Part shown: positions 31,645 through 42,919 of the stretch, piece after piece | How the letters are laid out: the number at the start of each line of letters is the position of its first letter | Numbering within the stretch: the first letter of the stretch is position 1 | Assembly (NCBI GenBank): GCA_949285105.1 | Contig: CASDXH010000004.1 | Location: forward strand, 1-54,729 | DNA from: an uncultured Mycoplasma sp. | GTDB lineage: Bacteria > Bacillota_I > Bacilli_A > Mycoplasmatales > Mycoplasmoidaceae | Direction of reading: 5' to 3' | Length of the DNA: 54,729 nt | Made by a program: the position numbers and the translations under genes | The notes under the pieces: generated by a model | Seen by the model: only the letters and a program-made list of their open reading frames with translations | Told to the model about the DNA's origin: nothing | Databases searched by the model: none

Positions 31645-32625
31645 ATGAAAAAAATAGCGATATTAACATCTGGTGGTGATGCTTCTTCAATGAACAAATG
31701 TTTATCTTCTTTTGTTTATTTTGCATCAAAATACAATTTAGAAGTTTACTTTGTTTATGGCGGGTATAAGGGTTTATATCAAGATGCAATTTTCAAAGCT
31801 AACTACAATGAAGCTAGAACTTGAACTTTCTTACCAGGAACTAAAATATATACTTCAAGATTTCCCGAGTTCTCAGATCCAAATGTCGCAAAAACAGCAG
31901 CTGACAATTTAAAGAAAAAGGGAATTGATTGTTTAATAGCAATTGGTGGCGATGGAACTTACATGGGTGCTCAAAAATTATATGAATTAGGGGTTAATGT
32001 AATTTGTTTACCCGGAACTATAGATAATGATGTATCATCAACAAAATATACTTTAGGTTTTGATACAGCATTAAACACTATAGTTAATAGAATTAAAGAA
32101 ATAAGATCTTGTATGGAATCTCACAGACATATTGCTCTTGTTGAAATAATGGGAAGACATTGTGTTGATTTAACAGTATATGCTGGTATGGCTACAGAAG
32201 CTAACATCTTAATAACAAATGAAAACTATATTACTCCACAAGAATTCTTACAAAAAATTAGAGAAGTAAGAAAAACAGTTAACGGTTCAATCCTTTGTTT
32301 AGTTAATGAAAAATTATTAGGAACAGATGGAAAACCAACTATTGAAGAATATAGAAAATATGTTGAAAGCAATTCAAATGAACAAGTAAAAATTAATGTA
32401 TTAGGATACCTTCAAAGAGGTGGAGAACCAACAGCAGTTGATTTAATTAGATGTACTAAGATGGTTCAAAAAGCATGTGAATTAATTAACAACTCACAAT
32501 ATGGTAAAGCAATAGGAATTGATTCTTTAACTAATGAAGTTGAAGCATATGATATTCCAGAAGCTTTAAAAATGAAAAACCCTTCAAGAATTGATTTAAT
32601 TAAAAAATATACAACTAATAATTAA
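31645..32625 (+). CDS. pfkA: 6-phosphofructokinase
   Basis: A 326-aa ATP-type phosphofructokinase. It has AIGGDGTYMGA, PGTIDNDV with the catalytic Asp, EIMGRHCVDLTVYAGMA and LGYLQRGGEPTAVD. The Gly before Thr in GGDGT indicates use of ATP rather than pyrophosphate. The ATP-binding loop, normally GGDAPGMN, reads GGDASSMN, and TIDNDI-PGT reads TIDNDVSST; these are departures from the family consensus. It catalyses the committed step of glycolysis. Confidence 0.93.
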
Positions 32626-32657
32626 TTAAAATAGAATACACAATTAATACTTATATT

Positions 32658-32685
32658 CTCATAGCAAATTGCTATGAGATTTTTA
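32658..32685 (+). terminator. terminator after pfkA
   Basis: CTCATAGCAA and TTGCTATGAG form a 10-bp stem with almost no loop, followed by ATTTTTATTT. Confidence 0.85.
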
Positions 32686-32701
32686 TTTATCAACAAAATA
32701 A

Positions 32702-32724
32702 AAGCACACCATAAAAAGTGTGCC
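32702..32724 (-). terminator. terminator for the minus-strand ATPase-partner pair
   Basis: GCACAC/GTGTGC stem (32704-32709, 32718-32723) with an 8-base loop and TTTTATTTT following on the minus strand. Confidence 0.75.
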
Positions 32725-32731
32725 ATAGATT

Positions 32732-33574
32732 TTATTCAACAAGAATTATAGAAGGATTTAGATACTCAGTTAATATACTTGCAAAGTATGGTTCTTTCTT
32801 TTTTAGATCTTCTATATCTTTATTTAATAAAGTTTTTCCATAAGATTTTCAAACTTGTGTTGTTGGGTCAATTTCATAAATCATGAACATTATTCTTCTT
32901 AAAAAGTCAGCACTTTCAAGCATTAGTCCTTGACCATTAACATTGACACCATTTCTAACCTTCACAATTGACAAACGATAGTAATCTACACCTCTTTCAT
33001 TTGTGTGGGCAATATTACCAATTGAAAGAGCATTAAAATCATATTGCTTAAAAAAACTTCTAATAATTGTTCTATATGATTGTCAGTTCATGTGACCACT
33101 AATATTTAATAAAATAGTTGCTGTTTTAAACTTATCAGATTTTTCTTTATGGAAAGAAAGCATTGAGTATGGAGTAATGTTATTCAAATAACTTGGAACA
33201 CTTGGAACACTTCCAGCCTCTTTCAACTTAACATGCATCTTTTTAAGATTATTAACTTTTAGTAAACTAACTTTAGAGTTGCTTAATCAAGTTTCATTGA
33301 TATACTCTTCCATTGTTTCATATTCATTAAACTTATCTTTTTTACTAGATACACGATGAGACATTACATGTTGCTGTGGAAAATTTTCTAATCTAGATTT
33401 ATTTTTATCAGCCAATTTTTTAATTAAGTTGAAGTACTCTTTTTCAGGATATTCTTTTAATATGTCTACAAGTTCCTCAAGATATCATTCATCGATATAA
33501 ACTACAAATTTTGGATTTACGTTTATCCTAACAACTCTAGATTTAAGTTCCTCTTTATTAGAATTTTTTTTCAT
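32732..33574 (-). CDS. partner protein of the CobS-like ATPase, 280 aa
   Basis: The frame is open only in code 4, with several TGA Trp codons. A basic N-terminal part leads to the middle GSVPSVPSYLNNITPYSML, then a strand-rich core: TATILLNISGHMNW, a polar helix, YRLSIVKVRNGVNV and FLRRIMFMIYE. This layout (a VPxYL-type motif, strands with xILLNIS, then FLRR before an end strand) is like proteins found downstream of CobS-like AAA+ ATPases in phages, labelled DUF7192 from my memory. No von Willebrand-A motif is seen. It is 17 bases after the ATPase gene. Confidence 0.55.
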
Positions 33575-33591
33575 TTTAAGACCCAAATAAA

Positions 33592-34653
33592 TTATTTTTT
33601 CTTAGCAGTTGTTGTTATTTTAGGAGTTGTTGAACTAGTTCTAGCTGTAGCGCCTGAAGATTTTGCAGTTGTAGGTGGTGCTACCTGAGTTTCTTCTGTA
33701 CTACTTTTTTGAGAACGAGCCTTTTGTTCTGCTTCTTCAATTAATGACAATATTCTGTCCTTGACTTTGGGTAATGCATTTTTTAAGATAGTCATTTCAA
33801 AAGCTTCTTTTCAACTAAAATTTAAAGATTTAATTCCGCTCTTTGTAGTTAAAGGTTGAGTTAATCTTAAACCTAATATCAATGCTCTGGTTGAACAAAT
33901 AATTGGTAGTTTTTCAGCATGTGCTATTCTTCTAGCCATAATAAATCTATCAAAGTAATGTTTACCATTAACATATCCTCTTGCAAATCTTTCTTCAAGT
34001 TTTTCGTCATATGGCATTTCTAAGAATACAAATCTATCTAGAGTGGCAATATCTAATTGTTGACGAGCAGTAAAACCAGCACCAATATCTAACCCATTAG
34101 TGTTACCTGCCGCTATTAATCTAAATTTTTCATGAGCAACAACTCTACCATTTGGGAAATCTAAGAATTTATTAGCTAACGCTGAGTTAATAACAATCAA
34201 TGCCTCAGGGTTAGATGCATCCATTTCATCGAATAAGAATAATCCACCGTTTTTGAAACATTTATAAAAATCTGTCTCAATGTAGTCTCCCTTTGCACTT
34301 TTGAATCCAAGTAACTTATATGGTTCAAGAATTGCACCACTAAAATAGAAATCTAAATTTAAAGACTTAGCTATTTCTTGAGCCATATATGTTTTACCAG
34401 CACCTGGCATAGAATATAAGTATACATGGAAATCAGCTGCAACCAATTTAAGTACTTTTTCAAAAAGAAAGTGTTGTCTTTTAGCTCCAGCTAGCTCAAT
34501 TTCTCTGATATTCATTGATTCTAATGTAGCTTTAAGTTCTTTTGAAGAAATCCCAGTTTCAACGTGTTCAATGATGTCACGAGATACCGTTAAAATTCTT
34601 TCATCAATAAGTTCACCAACATAATCTTTTATTTTTTTTCTATTTGTAAACAT
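33592..34653 (-). CDS. CobS-like AAA+ ATPase (MoxR/AAA_5 group), 353 aa
   Basis: The ATPase core has a Walker A SMPGAGKTYMAQEIAKSL, a GFKSAKGDYIETDFYKCF segment, Walker B GGLFLFDEMDASNPEALIVI, sensor 1 FRLIAAGNTNGL and the Arg finger region TLDRFVFLEM. This is the sequence style of phage-borne CobS-like ATPases. The C-terminal 40 residues are Ala/Thr/Ser/Pro/Lys-rich (PPTTAKSSGATARTSSTT) and probably unstructured. A TGA Trp at SLNFSWKEAF joins the two halves. The pair with the next gene suggests that they act together, perhaps in protein or complex remodelling. Confidence 0.85.
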
Positions 34654-34897
34654 TTATTAAACCCTTAAAGTAATCTAAATATAATAATAACATTAATAAT
34701 AATTTTCTAATGAAGTTTTACACTAACATGAGCACAAAAAAGAGTCTATAAAAAATTGTTAAATTCACTATATTTTAAGTATTTTCTATCAACTACATCT
34801 TCATATTTATAAAAGAAAAAATGAATAATGATCAAAAGAAGTAATAGTAAAACAAAAATCGAATATAAAAAAGTTAATTAATATTTTTTCAATAAAA

Positions 34898-34926
34898 AAA
34901 TGCAGGTATAAAAATACCTAGCATTT
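34898..34926 (-). terminator. terminator after nox
   Basis: AAATGC-AGGTA pairs with TACCT-GCATTT (one-base bulge at 34920), with a 6-base loop and TTTTTTTA on the minus strand. Confidence 0.8.
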
Positions 34927-34936
34927 AAAAAATATA

Positions 34937-36283
34937 TTATTTTTTTCTTGATGCAATCATTGCTGCAGTATTGATAACATTTCATGGATTATCGAATTCA
35001 GGTTGGAAAAAGAAATCAGCATATGCTAATTGATCAACAGTCATTCTGTTAAAGATAGCTAAAGACATTGCATTTATGTTGGCAGTTAAATCATGTTTAG
35101 ACATAATTTGAGCACCTAAAACAACTTTTGTGTTTTTATCAAAAATTAATTTAAACATAACTTTGTCTTTTAGTTCTTCTGGAACAAAACTCATTTTATA
35201 TCAGTCATTTACTAATACACTTTCAATTTGCATATTAAGTTTTTTAGCAAAAACTTCATTAATACCTGTTGAAGCAAATTTATATTCAAAAACAGCTAAA
35301 GCTGATGACCCTTGAACACCTGGGAACTTATGTCTTGGTTCAACTAAGTTTTTAACAGCATATCTTCCTTGTTTTCTAGCATTAGTTGCTAAAGCAATAT
35401 TCATTTCGATATTAGCTGGGTTGAACTTAATTAATGTAGCATCACCAACAGCGAAAACGTCAGGAGCACTTGTTCTCATGTATTCATCTGTTTTAATTAA
35501 TCCATTAGGATGTAAATCCAACACACCTTTTAATCAATCAGTGTTTGGTTTAACCCCAGCAGCTATAACTACAAGGTCAGATTTTACTACACTCTTGTTT
35601 GTAACAACAGCTTCAAGTTTTGCTAAACCTTCAAATCTAACAACACTTTCATTTAACAAGAATCTTACATTGTGTCTTTCCATTTCACTTTGTAAAACAT
35701 CAGTGAATTCTTTATCTAAATAAGTTGGAAGAATTGTTGGTGTGATGTCAATAACTGTTACATTTTTACCAGCTTTTGCAAATGATTGAGCAGCTTCAAT
35801 ACCAATGTAACCACTACCAATTACAACAACATCTCTTACACTAAAATCTTCAATTTTAGCTCTAATTTTCTTAGCTCAGTTTCTTCCTCTCATGTAGTAA
35901 ACATTTTCTAAATTTTCACCTGGAACATTTAAAGTTCTTGGAACAGCACCTGGACTAATGATTAATTTATCATAAGTATCTCTTTTAACAGTATTAGTTT
36001 CTAAATCTAATACTTCCACAACGTGTTGTTCTGGAATGATTGCTTTTATTTCATGAGATTTAAATACATTAATACCCTTAGCACTCATTTCAAATTCATT
36101 TGAGTATCTAATAGTATCAACATCTTTTACAATTCCTTCTAAATAAAGTTGCATTCCACAAGATAAAAATGAAATGAAATCACCTTTTTCATATCAGTGG
36201 ATTGTAGCATGTGGATAAAGTTCTAATAGTTCATTACAAGCTTCATAACCACCATGAGATGATCCTAATACAATAACTTTCAT
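34937..36283 (-). CDS. nox: NADH oxidase (CoA-disulfide reductase family)
   Basis: A 448-aa flavoprotein. The FAD-binding start is [15 protein letters not shown], the redox Cys is in [13 protein letters not shown], the NAD-binding fold is [15 protein letters not shown], and [11 protein letters not shown] is the second FAD motif. The C-terminal dimerisation domain ends [13 protein letters not shown]. It reduces O2 to water with NADH and regenerates NAD for glycolysis. Start ATG 36283 has a strong AAAGGAGG. Its upstream region holds a 16-bp palindrome and is divergent with the iron-transport lipoprotein. Confidence 0.94.
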
Positions 36284-36310
36284 TATATTTCCTCCTTTTT
36301 GTTCATACGT

Positions 36311-36335
36311 ATTGTATGTATGTTAAATTTAACAT
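36311..36335 (-). promoter_or_regulatory. putative nox promoter with a 16-bp palindrome
   Basis: ATGTTAAATTTAACAT (36320-36335) is a perfect inverted repeat. On the minus strand it is followed after 3 bases by TACAAT (36311-36316), a plausible -10 box for nox, so the palindrome would occupy the promoter spacer. A partial CATAC/GTATG repeat overlaps the -10 area. The layout suggests an operator for a repressor. Confidence 0.4.
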
Positions 36336-36544
36336 AAAAAGCGATATCATGATTTCTTATTTCATAAAAGTAATTAATTTTTATTAATTAATCTATATTC
36401 CTATATTTCAAACCTATATATTATTGATTTAAACTGAGCTATTGTTAATATTTTTCTAATTTATTTATAAATTTTATAAATTACGTAATATAATCTTATT
36501 TATAAAAATTATAAATAATATGAGTTTCTATATAAGGATTAACA

Positions 36545-37948
36545 ATGAAAAAATATAAAAGAATTAAATTATTAGCTGCAATAATTTCACCAATTGTTGT
36601 TCTACCAACATTGGTAAGTTGTTCAAGACCAACTCACATTAATTTTTTGGCTAATTATGTAAACTCGTTAGACGCTACTTCATTATTAGGTATAGCCCCA
36701 GATTATTTCTTATCTAATTATAAAGATGTACCAAATGATAAATTCCTTAATTATACTTATCTATCCAATGCAATAAACACAAGCAAAACAAACATTCAAA
36801 GAATACCAATTGCGGATGGGAAGGAAGTAAATATAAAAGGAATATCAAGATTAGAACCTTATTCAATATTATTTAACGAATGAGAAAGAGTTGATGAAAA
36901 AAAATTCTGAGACATAATTCCAAATATTGCTTATACATCAATGGGTGATTCTGAAAATAAAAGTAGATGATGATCAGATGATATAGTTACAAACAATTTG
37001 TATAATAAAGATCAAACTATGTATAGATTTTATGAAGGTAAAAATGGTCAAAAATTTGAGTACAAAAAAATCAGAGTAAATGATTATAAAGATAAAGACT
37101 CTGGTGTATCACCTCAAAAAGCTTTACTTATGGCAGCTCAAGATTTAGATAGAATATACAAACTTGATAATAAATTAACAAATAGAGCAAATAACATAAA
37201 CAAACTTTTTAAACAAAGAGTTGAAAACATAACAAGCACTGAAGCATTTAAAACTTTTGCTGGTGTAACAAATAAAACAAATGGTTTAATTAACACAAAT
37301 TTAAATGTTGGAATAATCATAGGTGGGGAAGATGTAGATAATTCAACTTCTTTTAAATTCTTAACACCAAATGCATTACCATTGTTTTATTCACAACAAG
37401 ATGGTAAAGGATTGGGATTTAACTTTCCAGACCCTGTAAATGCAAATAATACAAATGAATGAAGATCTTCAAGATATATCGATACATTTATTTTTGATAC
37501 AGCTGGCGGCAAATCTTTATTAGACGCTTTTAAATCGCAATTTGACTACCTTATATATGTACAATCTATGGCCAGCACATTAAAAAACAGCCAAGTGAAT
37601 TTATTAAGTTTTGCTCCTTTATTAAAAGAAAATCAACAACCAACAGATAGAATTTATAAAACGACATATTTTAAATTCTATGATGCTATCTGAGGAATGT
37701 ATGGATATAACTTTATTTTAGATGAACTTATAAACAACATGATTCCACAGTTCATGAAAGCATCATCTAAAAAAAATTCACCAGATAATAAACTTACTAA
37801 CTTAGAAACATTAAAACAATCAGATGAAAAATTCAAAATAAATTTAATTCCGAAAGAAAATTATCTTACATTAAGACCAGATACTAGACCACAAGAATTA
37901 ACAGATTGAAATTATAGTAACAACAACAATGAAAAACCTAATATATAA
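36545..37948 (+). CDS. substrate-binding lipoprotein of an iron-type ABC transporter
   Basis: A 467-aa lipoprotein with a signal peptide ending in the lipobox LVSCS (Cys26). It shares an operon with two FecCD-type permeases and a FecE-type ATPase, and overlaps the first permease start by 20 bases. The long helix around ALLMAAQDLDRIYKLDNKL and the following domain (NVGIIIGG, then DTFIFDT) fit a class III (FecB/TroA-type) binding fold, but sequence similarity is weak. The ligand is not readable: siderophore, heme or cobalamin are candidates. Several TGA Trp codons are present. Confidence 0.75.
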
Positions 37949-38948
37949 AATAGAACAAGCAAAGTTTATAAACAAAATAAGAAGTGCTAGAACAACATGA
38001 AAATATAAGTTAGCTATTATAATAGCAGCAGTACTTATATTTTTTTCTATTTTTATTGGTTTATTACTTAAATATCCTTTTAATAATACAACTAATATTT
38101 TTAATGATCCATTCAAAGTAATAGACACAAATTTATTACCTCTTCTTGTTGGGTTTGTTTCAGGATTTGCATTATCAGTTGCTGGTTCTGCAATGCAAGG
38201 GGTTTCTAGAAACTCACTAGCTGGCCCAACAACCTTAGGTTTTATGCCTGTTGCTACACTAGGTATTTTTTTGGTCCAAGTTCTAGATCTTAAAAATATA
38301 ACTATCATGTTTTACTTATTTTCATTCATTGCCTCTTTTATTGCTTTAGGGGTCAATTTCTTAACAATAAGAAAAAATAGTAATAGTTATAAGATGGTAT
38401 TAGTGGGTTTAATTTTTGGTGCTTTTATTTCAAGTTTTACCGCAATTATCCAAACTCTGTTCACAACACAATTTGAGGTAGTGAATATTTGAATAGGACA
38501 AACACAGCTAAATTATTTTTTAGGATCATTTAAATATGAAAGATTAATTTATAGTATAGTATTCACTTTGATTGGTTTTGTATTAGTAATTGTTTATTCT
38601 AAAAAATTAAATATCATTGAAAATAATTTAACATTAGCTTTATCATTAGGGATTAATGTTAAAATGGTTTACTGAATAATGGGTATAGCTTCAGTATTGC
38701 TTACAATATCTGCAGTAAATCTTGTTGGTTCTCTTGTCATAATTGGTATAGTAATCCCACATCTAACAAGAATGATACTTGGGACAAAAAACTACTATAT
38801 GGTAACACCAGTATCTGGTATATTAACTGGAACAATAATAATGATAGCAATGTATATTAACTCAATTGCGGGTTTGGGTTTAAACCTGTATGCTGTAATC
38901 ATTTCTGTACCTATATTTATTTATATGATAATGAAGAGGAATGGATAG
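37929..38948 (+). CDS. FecCD-family ABC permease 1
   Basis: A 339-aa permease with about nine to ten membrane helices. Family marks are LLVGFVSGFALSVAGSAMQG, NSLAGPTTLGF, and the cytoplasmic coupling segment SLVIIGIVIPHLTRMILG. Such permeases form a dimer that moves siderophore-iron, heme or B12 across the membrane. The start overlaps the end of the lipoprotein gene. TGA Trp codons occur in the transmembrane region. Confidence 0.9.
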
Positions 38949-38949
38949 C

Positions 38950-39975
38950 ATGAAATTGGCAAACACAAATAATAAAACAGAAATTAAATACAAAACAAAT
39001 AGTAACCTATTTAAAAAGAATAACAAATTATTTAATAATGCTTTTAAATTTATCATCATATTTATCATTGTTACAATTGTTGCATTCTTATTACTGTTCA
39101 TAACTGATATTGGTTTTGATACTCTTAATGCTTTTTTATTAAGAAAACTAATATGGGTAATTTTAATAGCTTCAGTTTGTCTTGTTGTATCAACATATAT
39201 AGTACAGACTATTACCAAAAATAATTTAGCTGACACCACAGTACTTGGAATTGGGAGTGTTAATCTTGTTATTTTAACAATATCAATTTTCTTTTTAGAT
39301 TTACAAAACAATAATTCAAATGCATTTAATTTCTTTTTACCTTTTGGTTATACATTGGGCTCTATACTGGCTTCTCTTTTAATATTTGGCTTAAGTTATA
39401 AAAACAAATTTAAGATAAGTAAAAAGTTTGTTTTAGCTGGAATATTACTTAATTTTGCTTTTTCAGCAGTAGCAATATCTTTAAGTTCAATTCTTCCTAC
39501 TGCAAAACAAAATGTATTAGCAAATTATTCACAGGGTCTAATTGAATCAAAAAATGACTTTCACATTTATTTTTCAGCAGGAGTAACTATTATTTGTTTA
39601 CTATGATTTTATTTAATTCTTAAAAAATATAAGATTGTCACAACAAATAATATAATTGCAAATCAATTAGGAATAAATATTAGATCAATTTATTGGCAAG
39701 CAATTATTATAAGTGCTCTTCTTACAGGTGCTGGTTTTTTATTAGTTGGTAACGTCATATTTTTAGGATTAATTGCATCAAATATTGCATTGTTTTTATT
39801 TAAAAGGGATTATAAATTTGGAGTAATATCATCAGGATTGATTGGATTTATAATTTTAGGTTTAACTTATTTTATAAATAGAAATTTAATTACAAATTCA
39901 AATGTCAACACATCAAACTTAGTACCATTAATTGGAACCCCTTATTTTTTATATTTAATATTAAAAAAACAATAG
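38950..39975 (+). CDS. FecCD-family ABC permease 2
   Basis: A 341-aa permease, more diverged than its partner. Hydrophobic helices run throughout, with VLGIGSVNLVILTIS, GFLLVGNVIFLGLIASNIALF (the coupling helix area) and a C-terminal TPYFLYLILKKQ. The conserved GAxxQ motif of the family is not clearly seen. The ATG at 38950 is chosen because GAGGA lies 9 bases before it; an in-frame ATG 9 bases upstream is too close to that site. It overlaps nothing and is followed 8 bases later by the ATPase gene. Confidence 0.85.
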
Positions 39976-39983
39976 GAGAATTT

Positions 39984-40799
39984 ATGTCATTTATTAAAGT
40001 TAAAAACGTTACATTACAATACAACAAAAAATCAAAAATTATAGAGAACTTAAATATGGATATAAATAAAGGAGAATTTGTATCAATTATTGGTCCTAAT
40101 GGTTGTGGTAAATCAACTTTATTAAAATCTATTGCAAGATTATTAAAACCAACATCTGGAAACATTGAATATAATGGGAAAAATATATATGAATTTAAAC
40201 CAAAAGAATATTCTAAATTAGTAAGCTTTGTACCTCAACTTACAACTTATCCCTCAGATGTTACAGTTTATGAATTTGTGAAAATGGGAAGGTTCCCATA
40301 TTCTAATTTCATTATAGGTAATGAAAAAGAAGATAAGCAAAAAATAGATGAAGCATTAAAACATACAAGTCTAACAGAATTAAAAGATAAGTATATTGAT
40401 GAATTATCTGGTGGACAAAAACAAAGAGCTCTATTAGCTTTAGCACTAGCTCAAGACACTGAAACAATATTATTAGATGAGCCAACAAACCACTTAGATA
40501 TAAAAAACCAACTTGAGATGATTCACTTGTTACATGAACTAAACCACACACTTAAAAAAACAATAATTCTTGTAATTCATGATATAAATCATGCAATGAA
40601 ATTTTCAGACAAAATAGCAATCATGAATAATGGAAAAATAATCGGTTACGGTGCAACAAATGACATAGTAAATGAAGAAATAATTAAGGAGGTCTTTGGA
40701 GTTAATGCTTCAATTATTAAATCACAAGACAAAAAGATTATTTCAGATTACTGAGTTGATACATTAGAAAAACTAGAGAAATACCACAAAGAGAAATAA
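39984..40799 (+). CDS. FecE-type ABC transporter ATPase
   Basis: A 271-aa ATPase. Walker A is GPNGCGKSTLLKSI, the Q-loop lies in SFVPQLT, the signature is LSGGQKQRALLALAL, Walker B is TILLDEPTNHLD and the switch His is VIHDINHA. It drives the two permeases encoded just upstream. A TGA Trp (SDYWVDTLEK) lies near the end, so the true stop is at 40797. GGAG lies before the ATG. Confidence 0.95.
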
Positions 40800-40892
40800 T
40801 AATAAATATTAATAACTAAATAGAAATATTTAAGCTAATTTATTATTTTTAATTATTATTAGAAGTATACATATAAATTTACGGAGGAAATT

Positions 40893-41519
40893 ATGTACAA
40901 ACTACCTTTATTAGGAATGAACTATGGCGATTTAGAACCACATATTGATGCACAAACAATGGAAATTCATTATACAAAGCACCATCAAGCATATGTAGAT
41001 AATCTAAATGTCGCAATACAAAAACATCCAGAATTAGATAACAAACCATTAAAAGAACTTCTTATCAACTTTGACAAAATGCCAGCTGATATTAAAGGCG
41101 CAATTCAAAACCATGGTGGTGGACACCACAACCACTCATTATTCTGACTTATTTTGAAGAAAAATGGTGGAGCAAAACCTACAGGAAAATTATTAGAAAT
41201 GATTAATAGAGATTTGGGATCTTTTGAAAACTTTAAAGAACAATTTGAAACACATGCTAAATCAAAATTTGGTAGTGGGTGAGCATGACTTGTAGTTAAT
41301 AAAAACAACAAGTTGGAAGTTACAAGTACTAGCAACCAAGATTCTCCTTTAATGTTTGGTCAAAAGCCTGTTTTAGGATTAGATGTTTGAGAACACGCAT
41401 ACTATTTAAAATATCAAAACAGAAGAATTGATTACATTAAAGAATTCTGAAATGTTATTAATTGAGATAATGTTTTAAAATTTATTGAAGATTCATTAAC
41501 ATTAGAATGTGATAAATAA
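40893..41519 (+). CDS. sodA: superoxide dismutase (Mn/Fe)
   Basis: A 208-aa SodA/SodB family enzyme of normal length. Metal ligands are in [25 protein letters not shown], and [15 protein letters not shown]. The Gln in SNQDSPLM is in the position typical of the Mn form, so Mn or cambialistic use is likely. It removes superoxide made by NADH oxidase and similar flavoproteins. ACGGAGG precedes the ATG. SOD is uncommon in mycoplasmas. Confidence 0.94.
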
Positions 41520-41537
41520 TCAATAAATTAATCAGCT

Positions 41538-41563
41538 AAAAATACCAAATATTTGGTATTTTT
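41538..41563 (+). terminator. terminator after sodA
   Basis: AAAAATACCAAAT pairs with ATTTGGTATTTTT with almost no loop, followed by TTAATT. Confidence 0.85.
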
Positions 41564-41614
41564 TTAATTATAATTATTTAGAATTTCATATTACTTCAAA
41601 AAGGAGGTTAGTTT

Positions 41615-42424
41615 ATGGATGTAAAGCTTGATGTTGAAGGTTTTGTTTATAACAAAGAAGAAAATAAAAAAAAGCAAAAACTTTTTTTAATCCATGGTTT
41701 TGGAATAGATCATCGATGTTTCATTTATTTTATTAAGCAAAATCCCCAATATGAAATTCATGCAATCAACATCCCAGGGATGCATAGCAGTGATATTCAA
41801 ATAAAAAAAATCAACTTGAAGATGAAATACATAGCGTCTTCAATTGCAGCCTATATTAGAGAAAATAATTTAACAGATCTAGTTTTAATTGGTCATTCCC
41901 TTGGAGGGGCTTTAGCAGTTATTGTTAATAATTTATTACCAGAGAAAACAGTTAAGAAAATGATTTTGTTGGCACCATATAATATAACATCATTACCAAA
42001 AATAGTTGATAAACCATTTCATATGCATTTTAATAACAAAGAAAGTTTTGAGAAATTACAAAAGTTAACTTTCTTTGATTATCAAAAAGCAAAAGAAAAC
42101 ATCAACTCTGACATATATTATTGTGAATTAACCAAATTTGTTAAAAAGAACAAACAAAATCTAATAGCAATAGCTGTTGAAATGATAATGCCTGAATTTT
42201 TTAAATCTATAGATAAATCATTGAAGGCTACAAAAATTCCAACTTATTTATGACTTGGGGAATATGACACTTTTGTTGAAAATAAATTTACTTTAAGATA
42301 TTTTTCTAGATCACTTAAAACATTTAATTACTATGTTTTTAGAAATTGCGGACATGCATTCTTTGCAGAAAACTTCAAAGAATTTAATGATAAAGTTGCA
42401 GAGACTATAAAAGAAAATGAATAA
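41615..42424 (+). CDS. alpha/beta hydrolase
   Basis: A 269-aa hydrolase. It has the oxyanion-hole motif LFLIHGFG, the nucleophile elbow LIGHSLGGALAV, the acid in LGEYDTFVE and the base His in RNCGHAFFAE. The fold covers lipases, esterases and peptidases; the substrate cannot be read. AAAGGAGG lies before the ATG. The stop overlaps the start of the next gene by 8 bases. Confidence 0.88.
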
Positions 42425-42881
42425 ACTTTGATATTTTAGTAAATACAGATTCTTTGAATTTAAAATTAGTCAATCAAAACTTCATAAGCTAATTAAAGAT
42501 AAAAACTATGTTTTCATATTTTTTCCAATATTTGAAGACACAATAGTTAATATGGATTTAATTAAATCTATCTTTGATTTGAAAATAAGCGACGATCAAA
42601 ATCTTAAAAACATAAATATCAAAAATTCTACTAAGAATATATACCATTTTATTAATTATTATGGATTAGATGATATATTAATAATGTCTAGAAATGAATT
42701 TGATTCTTGATTTAATGTTAATGCAGATAAAAGTAAAAAATACGTATTCTTGAACATTCCATTTCAATGCAAATACCATTATCACAAATTAAGATATATG
42801 GGGTATAAAAGCTATTTATTAAAGTTTTATAAAAAACAAAAAAGACTATTTGGAAATAAAAATAAACAAGTTGTCCAATAG
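42417..42881 (+). CDS. hypothetical protein, 154 aa
   Basis: The frame opens only in code 4: it uses TGA Trp at codon 5 and again in EFDSWFN. It starts 8 bases inside the end of the hydrolase gene, so translational coupling is likely. The product is Lys/Asn/Tyr-rich with a beta-strand-like VFIFFPIFED early on and a basic end (KSYLLKFYKKQKRLFGNKN). No known domain. Its last codons lie in the bidirectional terminator. Confidence 0.65.
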
Positions 42882-42889
42882 TCTTTTTT
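42838..42889. terminator. bidirectional terminator between convergent genes
   Basis: AAAAAAGACTATT (42838-42850) and AATAGTCTTTTTT (42877-42889) form the stem, with flanking TGG/CCA-type pairs nearby and T runs on both strands. Confidence 0.75.
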
Positions 42890-42919
42890 ACAGTAAATAA
42901 AAATAGTCATTTTATTTTG

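Noticed and set aside
32732-34653. Full prophage
   Set aside because: Only the ATPase pair looks phage-like; no structural, integrase or lysis genes and no attachment repeats are nearby.
34746-34877. A 43-codon frame on the minus strand reading like a small membrane peptide (LLLLLIIIHFFFYK part)
   Set aside because: It has no ATG, GTG or TTG start with a ribosome site and lies in the spacer between the nox terminator and the ATPase gene. It is probably chance in AT-rich DNA or a relic.
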